This document shows, in pieces, positions 54,601 through 64,000 of a stretch of DNA of 64,000 nucleotides. The position numbers and the translations under genes were made by a program. This stretch comes from Pocillopora verrucosa (Eukaryota; Cnidaria; Anthozoa; Scleractinia; Pocilloporidae), in the NCBI RefSeq assembly GCF_036669915.1, contig NC_089320.1:3514629-3578628 (forward strand). The letters are read 5' to 3'. The notes under the pieces are model-generated. The model was not told the DNA's origin. It saw nothing but the letters and a program-made list of their open reading frames with translations, and did not search any database. Every line of letters begins with the position of its first letter. Within the stretch, counting starts at the first letter, position 1.

Positions 54601-56708
54601 AATTCTCCTAGGTAAGTAATCACCATGATTGATAATGGCAACCTTTTTTAACAATTCTCACCAGACTTTGTTGCAGTATTTTGTGCACAGCAATGAGCTA
54701 TGTTACTTTTCACCACTTGAGCGATGTTAGAGTCCTGGTGGATAATAGTCATATGACTGTCTTGATGATCAGTTCTGTGAAACACAGTAGTAACAACAAT
54801 TTGAAATCTCCACAATTTTTCCCATAAAAAACTGAAAGCCTTCACAACAAAGTTAAAATTGTATTGAACAAAATGTACAGTCAATAAACCCTTTAACCCT
54901 TTAACTCCCAAGATCTCATTAGTAATTCTCCTTGCTGTCTGCCAAATGATTCTGATTATGTTAGTTTGGAGAATTTGGTATCAGATAAATTAGTAATCCC
55001 ATAATTAATATTTTTCTTAATTCTCGCCACTTGTCTGCATGATATTGTATAGATATAGCATGGAGAAATTCTGTCTTGGTCACTCACATGTAACTTCTGC
55101 TTACAATATCCATACATTATCAAACAAACAAGTAATGACTAAAAAATAAACTTATCAATAAGAAGTTGTGATCCATCACTAAATTCTTGTAACTAACCTA
55201 AGAGGAAATTTGTAGAAGCAAGCAGGGAGAATTGACAAATAGATATTGGGAGTTAAAGAACGAAATATAGATTGCCTTGAGATGGTTTTAGTATGTATTT
55301 CTTTTCTCACAACTGACAGAGGAACTTGATTCCTGGCACCAAAATCCCCTTCTAACAAAGAATAAATTTGCAGCTTTAATGACCGTAAAGTAAAAGTATA
55401 AAGGCTGACAACTGCAAAGTGAAAAAAGATTGTCTTGCCTTGTAAGATTCCATCCAAGAGGATCTGAAAAGCCATCATAGCAATAAATTCTAAGAATGAA
55501 GAGAATTCAATGGAAAAATCTTGAGCTTAAATGTTTAATAATCGGAACAGCTATCATACATTTAACATAACCTTGCCTGAAAAAAAAAATTATGACTACA
55601 GGAGGATTTAAGATTGCTTTTGTAACTTTCTATTACCAACCAAGATATTACAAGAATCACAGCAGAAAGCAAAAAAATGTGAAAATGGCTGGTCTGTTAA
55701 CCTTTCTTTCAAGTGTGGGTCAAATGAATCAACAAACTGCTGTGGTGGTACATCCCAGAGTATTACATGCACATAGTCAGCCCTAGAAAAATAAATAAAT
55801 AAATAAACAAAATGCTGAAATAATATCAAGGATTCAACAAATACTAGAAACTACTTTTCCAAATACTTTAAAACTAACCAGACAGCTGTGATAACAAAGG
55901 CCAGCTTATTATGCAAGAAATACCACATCAGCGTAAATATAGATAGCCATTTAAAAAATGATGACTTACTTCCTTCCCTCTACATTTCCCTAACCCTCCA
56001 CTAGATATAAACCCTTGCATCTGAATAAAAAACAAGTTTGATGAAAAAAGAACATCAATTTTAAAAAAATTGTGTCTATTCTGATCTGATTTATTTAACT
56101 CCCATTGGTCAAAATGCACCATGCCAATTATTAAGCTGCAAATTCAAAATGAAGAATGTGTCTCAGTCAAGAGAGTCTTGAGAGAGCTGGGGTGAGACAG
56201 GAATTAATGCCATTTGTTTATAAGCTTATTAAATTTTCATTTGAGTTCACTGTTGTTTTTAGAACTAGTGGCCATTTTCATACATATTTTCCTGGGATGT
56301 TTCCCAATCCAATACAGACCATGCTGCATTTTGAACATGTTACCCTGCTAACCTTGCGCGTTGGTTTGGAATTGTTTTGTTCTTTCTTTTTAATGAACTT
56401 AAAAGACGCTTTGCACAATTTCAACATTGGTTCAATTCGATGAATGATCCATCTTGCATTTCACAATTTTCTCATTTGCAAAAATTACCTCTCCAGTAGC
56501 GACTTCACAAAACAACAGAGCAGGGGCTTACCATTTCGATTCACATCATCTGGAAAATAATGATAAAAATGTTTAACTGTTAGACGTTCATCTGTAAGAT
56601 GAACTTTGTCCAATTTTCAACTGCACCAGTTCAAGCGCTTGAAAACTCACCATGAATGAGAACAAGATGAGAATTTTCTTTTCCATTAATAATATCTCCG
56701 AGAAGCAT
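51641..56708 (-). CDS. ELP5: Elongator complex protein 5
   Basis: Ten exons, all in phase, 327 aa: 56708-56651, 56549-56489, 55782-55702, 55489-55439, 54774-54662, 54097-53975, 53515-53393, 52685-52624, 52085-51984, 51850-51641. The exon 4 donor is GC (ACAAG|GCAAGA); the others are GT. ELP5 is part of the ELP4-5-6 RecA-like ring of Elongator, which modifies wobble uridines of tRNAs. Matches to ELP5 in order: ADYVHVILWDVPPQQF, YDGFSDPLGWNL, VVFNSLSRLLLW, VHSDLHDDQTLNTINFLASS and the diagnostic acidic tail VDPTKNLTFSLTLTDNERQA...VFYQPDEADDFDEDDPDEDL. ELP5 lacks catalytic Walker motifs, as expected. Start chosen at MLLGDIINGKEN. The gene starts 236 bp from CFAP107 on the other strand. Confidence 0.93.
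52860..53342. repeat. MITE family 1 (reverse) and family 3 in an ELP5 intron
   Basis: 52860-53064 is family 1 reversed; 53128-53342 is family 3 (TTAACCCTTTAACTCCCAAAA...GATCTTGGGAGTTAAAGAGTTAA). Both lie between ELP5 exons 7 and 8. Confidence 0.75.
54168..54608. repeat. MITE family 1 split by a tRNA-derived SINE
   Basis: Family 1 runs from 54168 to ATTAAGGTC at about 54246 and resumes at 54540 (ATTAAGGTCACAAGGATAAA). The inserted 54250-54540 reads on the minus strand as a tRNA-derived SINE: B-box-like GGGTTCGAGCCCTGG, body TTGGGAAAGACACTTTACTC...GGACTAGCATCCCATCCAGG, and tail GTAAAGGCTTTACTTTACC. TATTAAGGTCGCAAGG and CATTAAGGTCACAAGG form the target duplication. Confidence 0.85.
54891..55262 (+). 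repeat. Chimeric MITE (family 2 front, family 3 back)
   Basis: Begins as family 2 (CCCTTTAACTCCCAAGATCTC ... TCTGTCTTGGTCACTCA) and passes directly into the family 3 interior (CATGTAACTTCTGCTTACAA ...GATATTGGGAGTTAAAGAA). In an ELP5 intron. Confidence 0.7.
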
Positions 56709-56944
56709 TTTCCACCTGTTTTTTCACAAGGATGAAAAGTATTCTAGCACAGAGTTCACGCGATCCGCCATTTTGGCCGCGTTGTTAGCGTAGACCTGGG
56801 ACCAGACAGCGCAAGAGTAGACAAAATGGTCAGCGGAAATGTAACCTAGCAACAGTGCGTCCATGACGACAAATTTTCATTGAAACGAAACAAATAGTTC
56901 TCATTACACTTCTAATTGCTTTTTCCAAAACTTCTAGAACAAGA
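56709..56944. promoter_or_regulatory. Bidirectional promoter region ELP5 / CFAP107
   Basis: 236 bp separate the two start codons. GC is higher than in the flanks around 56760-56830 (CGATCCGCCATTTTGGCCGCG). CGCCATTTTGG matches the core YY1 site; no TATA box is evident. Shared regulation is inferred from the head-to-head spacing only. Confidence 0.6.
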
Positions 56945-59867
56945 ATGGAAGAACACGCAGATGCGAAATGGAATTTACCGGGCTGGAGAATAGAGCAGAA
57001 GTACAGCACTGATGTACTGATCGGGAATTGGAACGAAGAACGTCGAGTGGTAAGTGGCGCTCCATCTTTTTAGTAGGGTTGAACATTCCATCATGCGGAT
57101 GTGAAATAATTTCTCGGCACAATAGAACCCAACAAGCTGTGAACAATTAGCTTCGTAATATCAGCTTGCTAAGATCCAATTTTCCTTATTTCTTCAATGC
57201 TTAATAAGCCACATCCAAAAGAATTCTCTCATTCAATTTCCCATCGAAACTGTCAAAAGTCACTCGTGACTTTTACAATTTTGACTGAAATGCCCATTGT
57301 TGAAATAATTTTAACTCCAATAACTGAATTGCGTATTTGCTTGAACAGTTATAGCGATGATAAACATCTTCTTTGGAAAAGAGCCAGAATCAAAGATCAA
57401 AAATATGAATCATTATGACATTACTCGATTAACAAATACTTAGTCGAGTAATTTTATTTTTTTTTGCAGATGTGTTTTGTATTCTCTTTGTTCACTAAAG
57501 TTACGTGAATATTTTATACTGAATTCCTGACCTGCTAGTAGGTTGCAGTCGCTCAAATGGAGAAAAGGAATTTACTTAATGAACAAGAGTTTGAAATTTA
57601 GGAATAGATTAAAATATTTTGTTTAGAAGCTTATTAAATTTAACAGCAGTTTGGTAATAATTTCTGGTATTTATATATTCAAGCATTTCACACAATTTAC
57701 CTGCGCAGTAAGTTTTGAGCATGAATTTTTTGATGGCTTTTTAATTAACGTTATTTTCTTTCCTGAAAACAGTTGGTGGGATGCTTATTGCACGTTTCTC
57801 GTTCTGACAGGCTTCCACTACAGATATTTCTAAATTTTACTTTCAATTTCTTTGACCATCAGTAGGGCACTTTTCTGTAGTTTTCGAACTATATTCTCTA
57901 CTGATTAGTCACAAGTGCTTCTCCGCCCCTTGCTCAATTACTGAAAATGACAGGGAGAAAGGGAACAATTCAATTGAGACAGTTTTCTTGGCAGGGCCCT
58001 AGAAGTGCCAATTTTCTCTTCCAAGTGACAAAACTTAACTAAAATTAAATTTCACAGGTATTATATTGCTGTGATTATTTTTCAGTTTGGACGTGGTGAC
58101 TCACACTTTGGGAGTACTCACAGAGTGGACTTCAAAAATTATGGAAAATTTCTACCAGATGTCACAACCAGACGAAAAGCTCTTCAGCAACATAATGTAA
58201 GTTAGTAGTTAAAATATAAATTACAACAAAATTGTTTTCTATCAACATTGCAGGCAAACTTTTATCTTTTTGTTGCACTGTCTACGAACTTCCAGTGCCT
58301 CTAAAGATAATTGTTGTTAAAGGACTGAAAGATTATAGCCTTGGCTCTGGTTGTTGAGGGTGAATAAAACCACCCAAGAAAAAACTGCATAATAAGTCCC
58401 TAAACTTATTCTTTCCCTCTCAGGATCTATAAGCAACTTCTCCTAACTGGTGACCATAGCTTTCTTTGTTGACCATTAGTAAGAATTTGAAGCTAAATGA
58501 AAAAAAAGTCCATGATCCTGAAGAAAATTATTTTTCTAGTTCTGACTAAATCCCTGCCCAACAGTCTATTAAATTTATCTTAGGAATGTCAAAAACCATT
58601 GCCCCTGAGATTGAAAGAACTAATAAATCAATTCCCTAGATTGTGATAAATCCACAAGACACCCAAAGTTCTATCTAGCTAAGTCACAAGTGACAAACTC
58701 ATGTCTTTGAACAACTTTTGTAACCTTCTGTATATGATACTTTTAAGAACTGGCTGCCCTAGATTTTAAAGTCAAGAGCCTCCTGGCACCCAGTCATTTT
58801 TGCCTAACAGCACAGCTTTAATTTAAATACCCACCCTTTGTAAAGTTTAAGCCTGATGAAAAAAAAATAGTTTGTAAATTAACAAATAAATGTGTTATTC
58901 TATCAAATAGTATCTTTCTTTAAAGTTTATTGATTATTTCAGGGGCTAGGAAAAGAGTTCATATTCTCCCATCATCAAAAAGCTTATGAGGGCAACAGAA
59001 TATCCTGGTATGACCAACAGTTTAACAAGCGTGAGATTACCGAGTCAAGGCTGCCACCACTGAGGAGCTGGGACAGGCAAAAGTTGGCCTGGGCACCAGA
59101 GAAATCTGATTACCCTACCCAAGGTTTGTTCTAAGTAGACTCTTCATCACCAAAGAGGAATTTCTCCTGTATCAACACATTCTCAATTCTTTCAGTGCAT
59201 GACATGTTGATGCAAGTGGCATGGTCAGTACTCTTATCAACAACAGCAAATTGGCCAATCAGATTGCAACATTACTGCTAATTGTGAAAAAAAAAAAAAG
59301 ATTCAAAATAATGAAATAGAGCTTTCCTTGAGAGTACTTTTGATGTCATTTAGATTTACATTCTCTGATAGTATGCTTGACTGTTCAACTATGACAAGGA
59401 CATTGGAACAACAAACTGGGGAAATTCAAAACCCAATACCACGAAAGCTTCTATGGAGACTTGGGTGTAGGTTCTCTGCAAAAAGCTATCCCTAAGTTAT
59501 CATTCCAAGAATTAGACGGGTAGGTAGTTAACAATTTTTTTTCAATGTTTATCTAGGACCTCCTACAAACTACGGACTTCTGAAGAAACTTCAGCAGAAG
59601 TGGAAGAATGAGGCAGCTTTGGAAAAACTTGGGACAAATGTGTCCACTTACAACATATCATTCACCCAACATCCAAAAGAATTATTTACATTTCAACACC
59701 ATGCAAGACCAAAAAGTCTCTCATGTCACTTCCATCCACATAACATCAACAAAGATCTGCATTTACGAGGGAAACAGCTCAGCACTGCTCCAGAATTTCC
59801 TCCAACTCTTGCCATTCCACACAATGTTCCTCCAAACTTTCCACAATCAACCATACTGGCAATTTAA
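56945..59867 (+). CDS. CFAP107: Cilia- and flagella-associated protein 107
   Basis: Four exons, 235 aa, all in phase: 56945-57049, 58086-58196, 58943-59123, 59557-59867. A microtubule inner protein that sits inside the doublets of motile cilia. Matches to the family (human C1orf158): WRIEQKYSTDVLIGNWNEER near the start, NRISWYDQQFNKR in exon 3, LPPLRSWDRQKLAWAPEKSD Y then PPTNYGLLKKL over the exon 3-4 join. Start chosen at MEEHADAKWNLPGW, 236 bp from ELP5. The C-terminus is Pro/His-rich without domains. The 1-kb intron 1 and the others hold no further exon. Confidence 0.94.
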
Positions 59868-61005
59868 AACCATTTTCATAAAAAAAAGAAAATTGTGGAA
59901 ATTTTTTTTGTGCATGTCACTTTTCTGTGATAACTTTTTTCTTACACAACAACTGTTCCCAACTTTATTTATTCATGTTCTAATATGTAAATAATTAGAT
60001 ACCATGAAAATATACTTTTTGGATTGCCTATCTAATTAAAAGTGACCCTTTTTGGGTTAACCCTTAACTCCCACGATCTGATTGTCAGTTCTCCCCTTTA
60101 GCTGCTGCACATTTCCTTGAAATTAGTTACGAGAATTAAATTTTAAATCAAGAAAACAACTTCTTCCTGCAGATAACTTTGGGTTAATTCTCATTACCTG
60201 CTTACTGGATAATGTATGGATACAATAGAGAGAAGTTAGATGTTGATCACTTCTGGTAGTTTAAGGGTTAAAAGTTGCTTAATTTGATGACTTAGCAAAG
60301 ATAATTCAAAAGTTGTTTTATATCTTTTGATTAAGAAATGGTCACCTGCACATAATACTGTAACAGTGACTATGGGTGATACAAACAACACAGTGAGGTT
60401 GTAATTAGTAATTCTGGATACACAAACAATAGGCAGACTGGAAATAAGTAAGTACATAATATTCTATATTGACTTTGCCACAGAAATTATACTCTTAAAG
60501 AATTGTCTAGCATTATCATTACCAATGATTATCACAATACTTGAATGATTTATTGACTGTTATGCAGACTTGGAAAGCAACCAAATAGTTGCAAAATCTC
60601 TTCTTAAAGAAATGTGGTCTTTTTTATCATAACTACCAAAATATTGGCACTTAATGTAACTCTGACAGGTTATAAATTACTGAGCTTGTAATTTGAGCCA
60701 TTCAGTAAAAATGAGCTAATTATTCATCTTAGACACATATACCATTACTGTTTGGTTTTTGTAAAAGGTCACACAATGATTTGTACAATTTATGACAAAA
60801 ATGTTTAGTAATATATTTTCAAAATAAAACAGCACCGTTCACACAGAAAATATTGGCAGTGTTGACTTTTCTTTTTAACTAATTATTCTTTCCTTTATAT
60901 TGAATTTTTGCATTATTTTATCAAAAAGCTTACCACCTTGTGTTACATTCACTTAAGCATTCTTCACTTCCACTACTTTGCATACTGCTTCACACTTGCT
61001 GTAGG
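59868..61005. other. 3' flank of CFAP107; MITE family 3
   Basis: 60057-60270 is a reverse-ended family 3 MITE (GTTAACCCTTAACTCCCACG ... TAGTTTAAGGGTTAAAA). The remainder is AT-rich with no gene. Confidence 0.6.
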
Positions 61006-63443
61006 TCATTTTTTATTTGCAGGCCTAAAAAACTGTTCTTGAAAACTCTCTGGAACAGCAAGTAGTAGCACCTGTTCAAGCACTATAGCAGTGAGGCCCC
61101 AAATCTTGCGAGGTCCATTGAGAAACAATGGATAGACAGTCTGAGATGTAAACTTGGTATAGCCTCGATTGAGTGGATTACAGACATGTGCCAGTGAAAG
61201 AGTGAAGACAGATTCCACCTACAGACGCGAAAATTTATAAAATTAATTAAGCTTTTGGTTCTAAGATATCTTTTCATTCTTTTTCTCCTTTCAAGCCTGT
61301 CCACATTTCAATCACTAGAATTTCCTAATAAATAAGTTTAAAGAGTATGATGTTGTGAAATCTTGGTTTTTAATGATAATTTAACCCTTTCACTCCCAAG
61401 ATCAATTTTAATTCTCCATACTGTCTGCCATACAATACTCACAATTCTATTCTAAGAATTCAGTATTGGATCAACTAATATAATCCCCTAGTTTTATATT
61501 TTTGTTTATTTTCATCACTCTTCTTCTTGATATTGTTTTGACACTGTGTTTATGTTACCCAGATCAATACACTGGCCAAGGATAAAATTTTACACACTAT
61601 CAGAAAATTTTTTAAAAAATGTTGTTGTTATTTTCATTATTGAGTCCTTACCTCCTCTGGATTTAATTTAAGTGAATTCACATCAATTTCTCCAAGAAAT
61701 CCAATGACAGGGGTGACAGCTTTTTTACCAGTCTAAAATAAAGTTTACAATGACAGTAATAAATGAATGAAAATATTGCAGAACTACATAGACTTCACAC
61801 TACTCTCATCTCACCAAAAGCTTTTCTGCTCCACCAGCAACTTTCAGTTATAACAAAATAACTGACAAATGCATGCGTGGCATCCTAGTCAACAGTGAGT
61901 CTTACACCCTTTCACTCACTTAAAGTAATTCTTCTTACTCAGTCCACCATACAATTTCTATGATGTTAGTTTGGAGAATTTAGTATTATTTGGATCAATT
62001 AATAATCCCCTAATAGATATTTTTATTTTCTCTTGTCTCTTGTCTTCTTGACAATTGTAAAGGAAAAAATTATATCTTGGTCACCCCTGATAGTTAAAAG
62101 GTTAATTTAAATATTAGTGTTAATATCTCTGTCCCACAGATGTACAATTTATCATTTCTACAACTGAGGGAGGTGCAGTGGTATGCTGGTGAGTGATATG
62201 GACTTCCAGTTGAGAGGTCCGAGTTCGAAACCAAGCCTGTGTTGCATTCTTGGGCAAATTGTTAGGGAATCCTGATGAAATGCTGGGGGGTAATTTTGTC
62301 ATAGACCAGTGTCCCATCCATGGGGGGAGTAGTATTTACTCCTAGTCACTTCATGCTGCTTAGAAACTGCGATAAGCTCCACCTGGGTGGGCTAATAAGC
62401 TCATGTACAGACTTTTACATATCTTCATACTCATATAGAAATAGATACCCGATCTGGAAATACTGGCATCTGTGCCCAGACTTGAACACAACTTCTCTCC
62501 AGTCCTAATTCCTCTTCCATTTCCCGAACAGCTGTGTCTACAATACTGTTATCTTCAGGATCTCTCTTACCACCTGGAAAACTATGAAATGATAGCAATT
62601 AGTCATTACACAAAAGATTCATACCAGCCTAAACCATGCCAGGAATCAAGAAACATTGATCGATTTAAATTATCTGATATTAAATCTCAGATTGCTTATT
62701 AAGTTTAATACCAAACTTGGATGAACAGCTCAACTTGATTATGCAATGAGGTTCAAGGACATTCACAAAGAAGGAGAAAGGGAAGGAAAAAATGGATTTT
62801 AGCAGAGGCAGTTCTACAAGATGGTTCTATAGACTGTTTTCAAGTGGAACTGCAATTTGGAGTGTTGGTTTTTGAGGTGAGATGAAAGCCAGAGAACCTT
62901 GAGAGAAACAACAATCAACAACAAAAACATATGATCTACCTCAGGCCATGTCAGATAGAGGCCAGTCCTTCCACCATTGCCCTATCTCTGCCTCCACAAT
63001 AACCATTGATTATTATCATGATTTACAGATAATTAAGATAGTGACCTCAAGAGATTAGCAACTAACCTTACTTCTCCTTTGTGACTGTTCAATTGACTGG
63101 AACGAAGAGTAAAAAGCACTGAGGGAACAGAGTTCACAAGACAGAAAGGGACAAATACAGCAGCCTCCTCAGAGCACCTTGCCAGCAAAGACTTAGGAGT
63201 TCTCATTTTTCCAAGCTGCCTGACAAGGCGGTCTTTATTCTCCTCTGAAAAGGCATCACTGAAATTTGAACATGTTCCTGTCAAACTGGACGTTCTTATT
63301 GTTCTTGAATTGCGACTTCTTGGAAAGAAAGGCGAGCTGCTGGAACGACTAATATTTGATGAGAATTCAGAGGAGGTTGGGTAACATCTTGAAAACCGTA
63401 GTTTACGAAAAACTCTTGCGCCTTGTGTCATCGTGGAGTTCAT
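61006..63443 (-). CDS. NUDT8: NUDT8-like mitochondrial CoA diphosphatase (Nudix)
   Basis: Four exons, 267 aa, in phase: 63443-63067, 62581-62449, 61732-61652, 61218-61006. Nudix hydrolases of the NUDT7/8 branch split CoA and CoA esters into 3',5'-ADP and 4'-phosphopantetheine. Exon 1: Arg/Ser-rich N-terminus (FRKLRFSRCYPTSSEF) that looks like a mitochondrial presequence, then VFVPFCLVNSVPSVLFTLRS and HKGEVSFPGG. Exon 2 carries the full Nudix box GGKRDPEDNSIVDTAVREME EELGL, with the metal-binding REMEEE. Exon 3: TPVIGFLGEIDVNSLKLNPE E. Exon 4: VESVFTLSL, FTSQTVYPLF, IWGLTAIVLE. Start at MNSTMTQGARVF; MTQGARVF is a possible alternative. Head-to-head with GSTK1. Confidence 0.93.
61381..62104 (+). 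repeat. Two MITE family 2 copies in NUDT8 introns
   Basis: 61381-61553 lacks the 3' end; 61905-62104 is complete (CCCTTTCACTCACTTAAAG ... ACCCCTGATAGTTAAAAGGTT). They lie on either side of NUDT8 exon 3. Confidence 0.7.
62160..62440 (+). repeat. tRNA-derived SINE
   Basis: A-box-like GGTGCAGTGGTATG, B-box-like GTCCGAGTTCGAAACC, then TTGGGCAAATTGTTAGGGAA and the shared SINE body CCATGGGGGGAGTAGTATTT ACTCC.AGTCACTTCATGCT. Ends just before NUDT8 exon 2. Diverged copy of the family at 54250-54540. Confidence 0.7.
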
Positions 63444-63829
63444 TTAGACGTTTTTCCCTTCCAACTGAAGGTTGAGTTTCGATGTGTAAAAATAAAATTA
63501 CAAAAATGACGCAAACAATTTCATTAAGATATGCAAAATTTTCGACGAAGTACTAACTGAATTACGACAATCTCTTTGACGAAGCAGCGCCACCTTATAT
63601 TAGCCTCATAACAATACAACTTTCTGCCTGAATGTTGTAGCTTTACAAATCAGCTTTTCTATAAACACGTTAGTTGACCAGAAACGAGCATTCATCGTGG
63701 ACTTCTGTTCATGGTTCATTTAAATTTCGCCGCCATTTTGACGTTTAATAATCAAGTGGTCATGTAAGTTCCATGAATATTCTTCTTTTGTTAAAGCACC
63801 GCTGTACACTATAGAGCCTTCAGTCAAAC
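63444..63829. promoter_or_regulatory. Bidirectional promoter region NUDT8 / GSTK1
   Basis: 386 bp between divergent start codons. TTCGCCGCCATTTTGACG at about 63726-63743 contains a YY1-like GCCGCCATTTT, as in the ELP5/CFAP107 spacer. No TATA box seen. Confidence 0.55.
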
Positions 63830-63901
63830 ATGACGTTAGCGAAAAGAACTGTAGAGCTGTTTTACGATGTTATTTCACCATATTCTTGGATCGCGTTTGA
63901 G
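63830..63901 (+). CDS. GSTK1: Glutathione S-transferase kappa 1, first exon
   Basis: MTLAKRTVELFYDVISPYSW IAFE then donor GTAGGT at 63902, phase 0. The motif ELFYDVxSPYSWxxFE is the start of kappa-class GST (DsbA-like thioredoxin fold, mitochondrial/peroxisomal); the SPYS serine is the glutathione-activating residue in this class. The rest lies right of the window. Confidence 0.93.
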
Positions 63902-64000
63902 GTAGGTGACCTAATTTCAGTAAGAATTTATTTTATAGACTGCATTCGCGTCTCAACTGTTAAGAAAACGTTTTCAAGGACGGGCAGATTTTGTACAGCG

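Noticed and set aside
55932-56020. Possible extra ELP5 exon with good donor
   Set aside because: It introduces an in-frame stop; joining exon 2 directly to 55782 keeps the frame and matches ELP5.

Overview
This is a window of eukaryotic nuclear DNA from an animal, most likely an anthozoan cnidarian and probably a stony coral. It is AT-rich and holds short spliced exons with GT-AG borders, long introns full of small TTAA-flanked MITEs and tRNA-derived SINEs, a cnidarian-style NACHT-LRR receptor, and animal genes in animal exon structure. Species cannot be read from the sequence. All homology calls are from memory of the families; no search was run.

Layout. About 1-10.4 kb (minus): a CLCN6-type lysosomal/endosomal chloride-proton exchanger whose 3' part lies left of the window. 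14.5-16.6 kb (plus): a RING-CH (MARCH-type) E3 ligase, disrupted as read, with a 43-bp minisatellite in its intron. 18.4-21.9 kb (minus): a large NLR with NACHT and LRR domains and, unusually, an N-terminal four-helix membrane module resembling a gap-junction (connexin-like) subunit. 22.55-24.53 kb: a Kolobok-like DNA transposon with TTAA flanks that encodes only the two ends of a transposase. 26.1 kb: a scrap of NLR coding sequence. 28.0-29.0 kb (minus): an unrecognised single-exon 357-aa protein. 29.3-30.2 and 31.3-35.2 kb: a foldback-type element with two 1,231-bp inverted arms. 36.9-50.3 kb (plus): a young family of GT31 (beta-1,3-galactosyltransferase-like) genes with three near-complete copies and several tail fragments, mixed with LINE fragments, segmental duplications and a 23-bp minisatellite. 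51.6-56.7 kb (minus): ELP5, ten exons, intact. 56.9-59.9 kb (plus): CFAP107, four exons, intact, head-to-head with ELP5. 61.0-63.4 kb (minus): NUDT8-like CoA diphosphatase, four exons, intact, head-to-head with the first exon of GSTK1 at 63.83 kb (plus).

The right 13 kb is ordinary conserved housekeeping and ciliary sequence. The middle (18-50 kb) is dynamic: receptor and glycosyltransferase genes being duplicated, converted and broken among mobile elements. Five or more reading-frame breaks occur in CLCN6, the RING-CH gene, the NLR LRR tail and GT31 copy 2, mostly one-base changes in or beside short homopolymers, while ELP5, CFAP107 and NUDT8 are clean over 18 exons. They may be real decay or long-read consensus errors; the window alone cannot decide.

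The most notable item is the NLR: a built-in four-pass channel-like domain, a variable linker, a NACHT ATPase and ribonuclease-inhibitor-type LRRs in one polypeptide. This parallels LRRC8 (pannexin-like pore plus LRR) but adds a nucleotide-driven oligomerisation switch.
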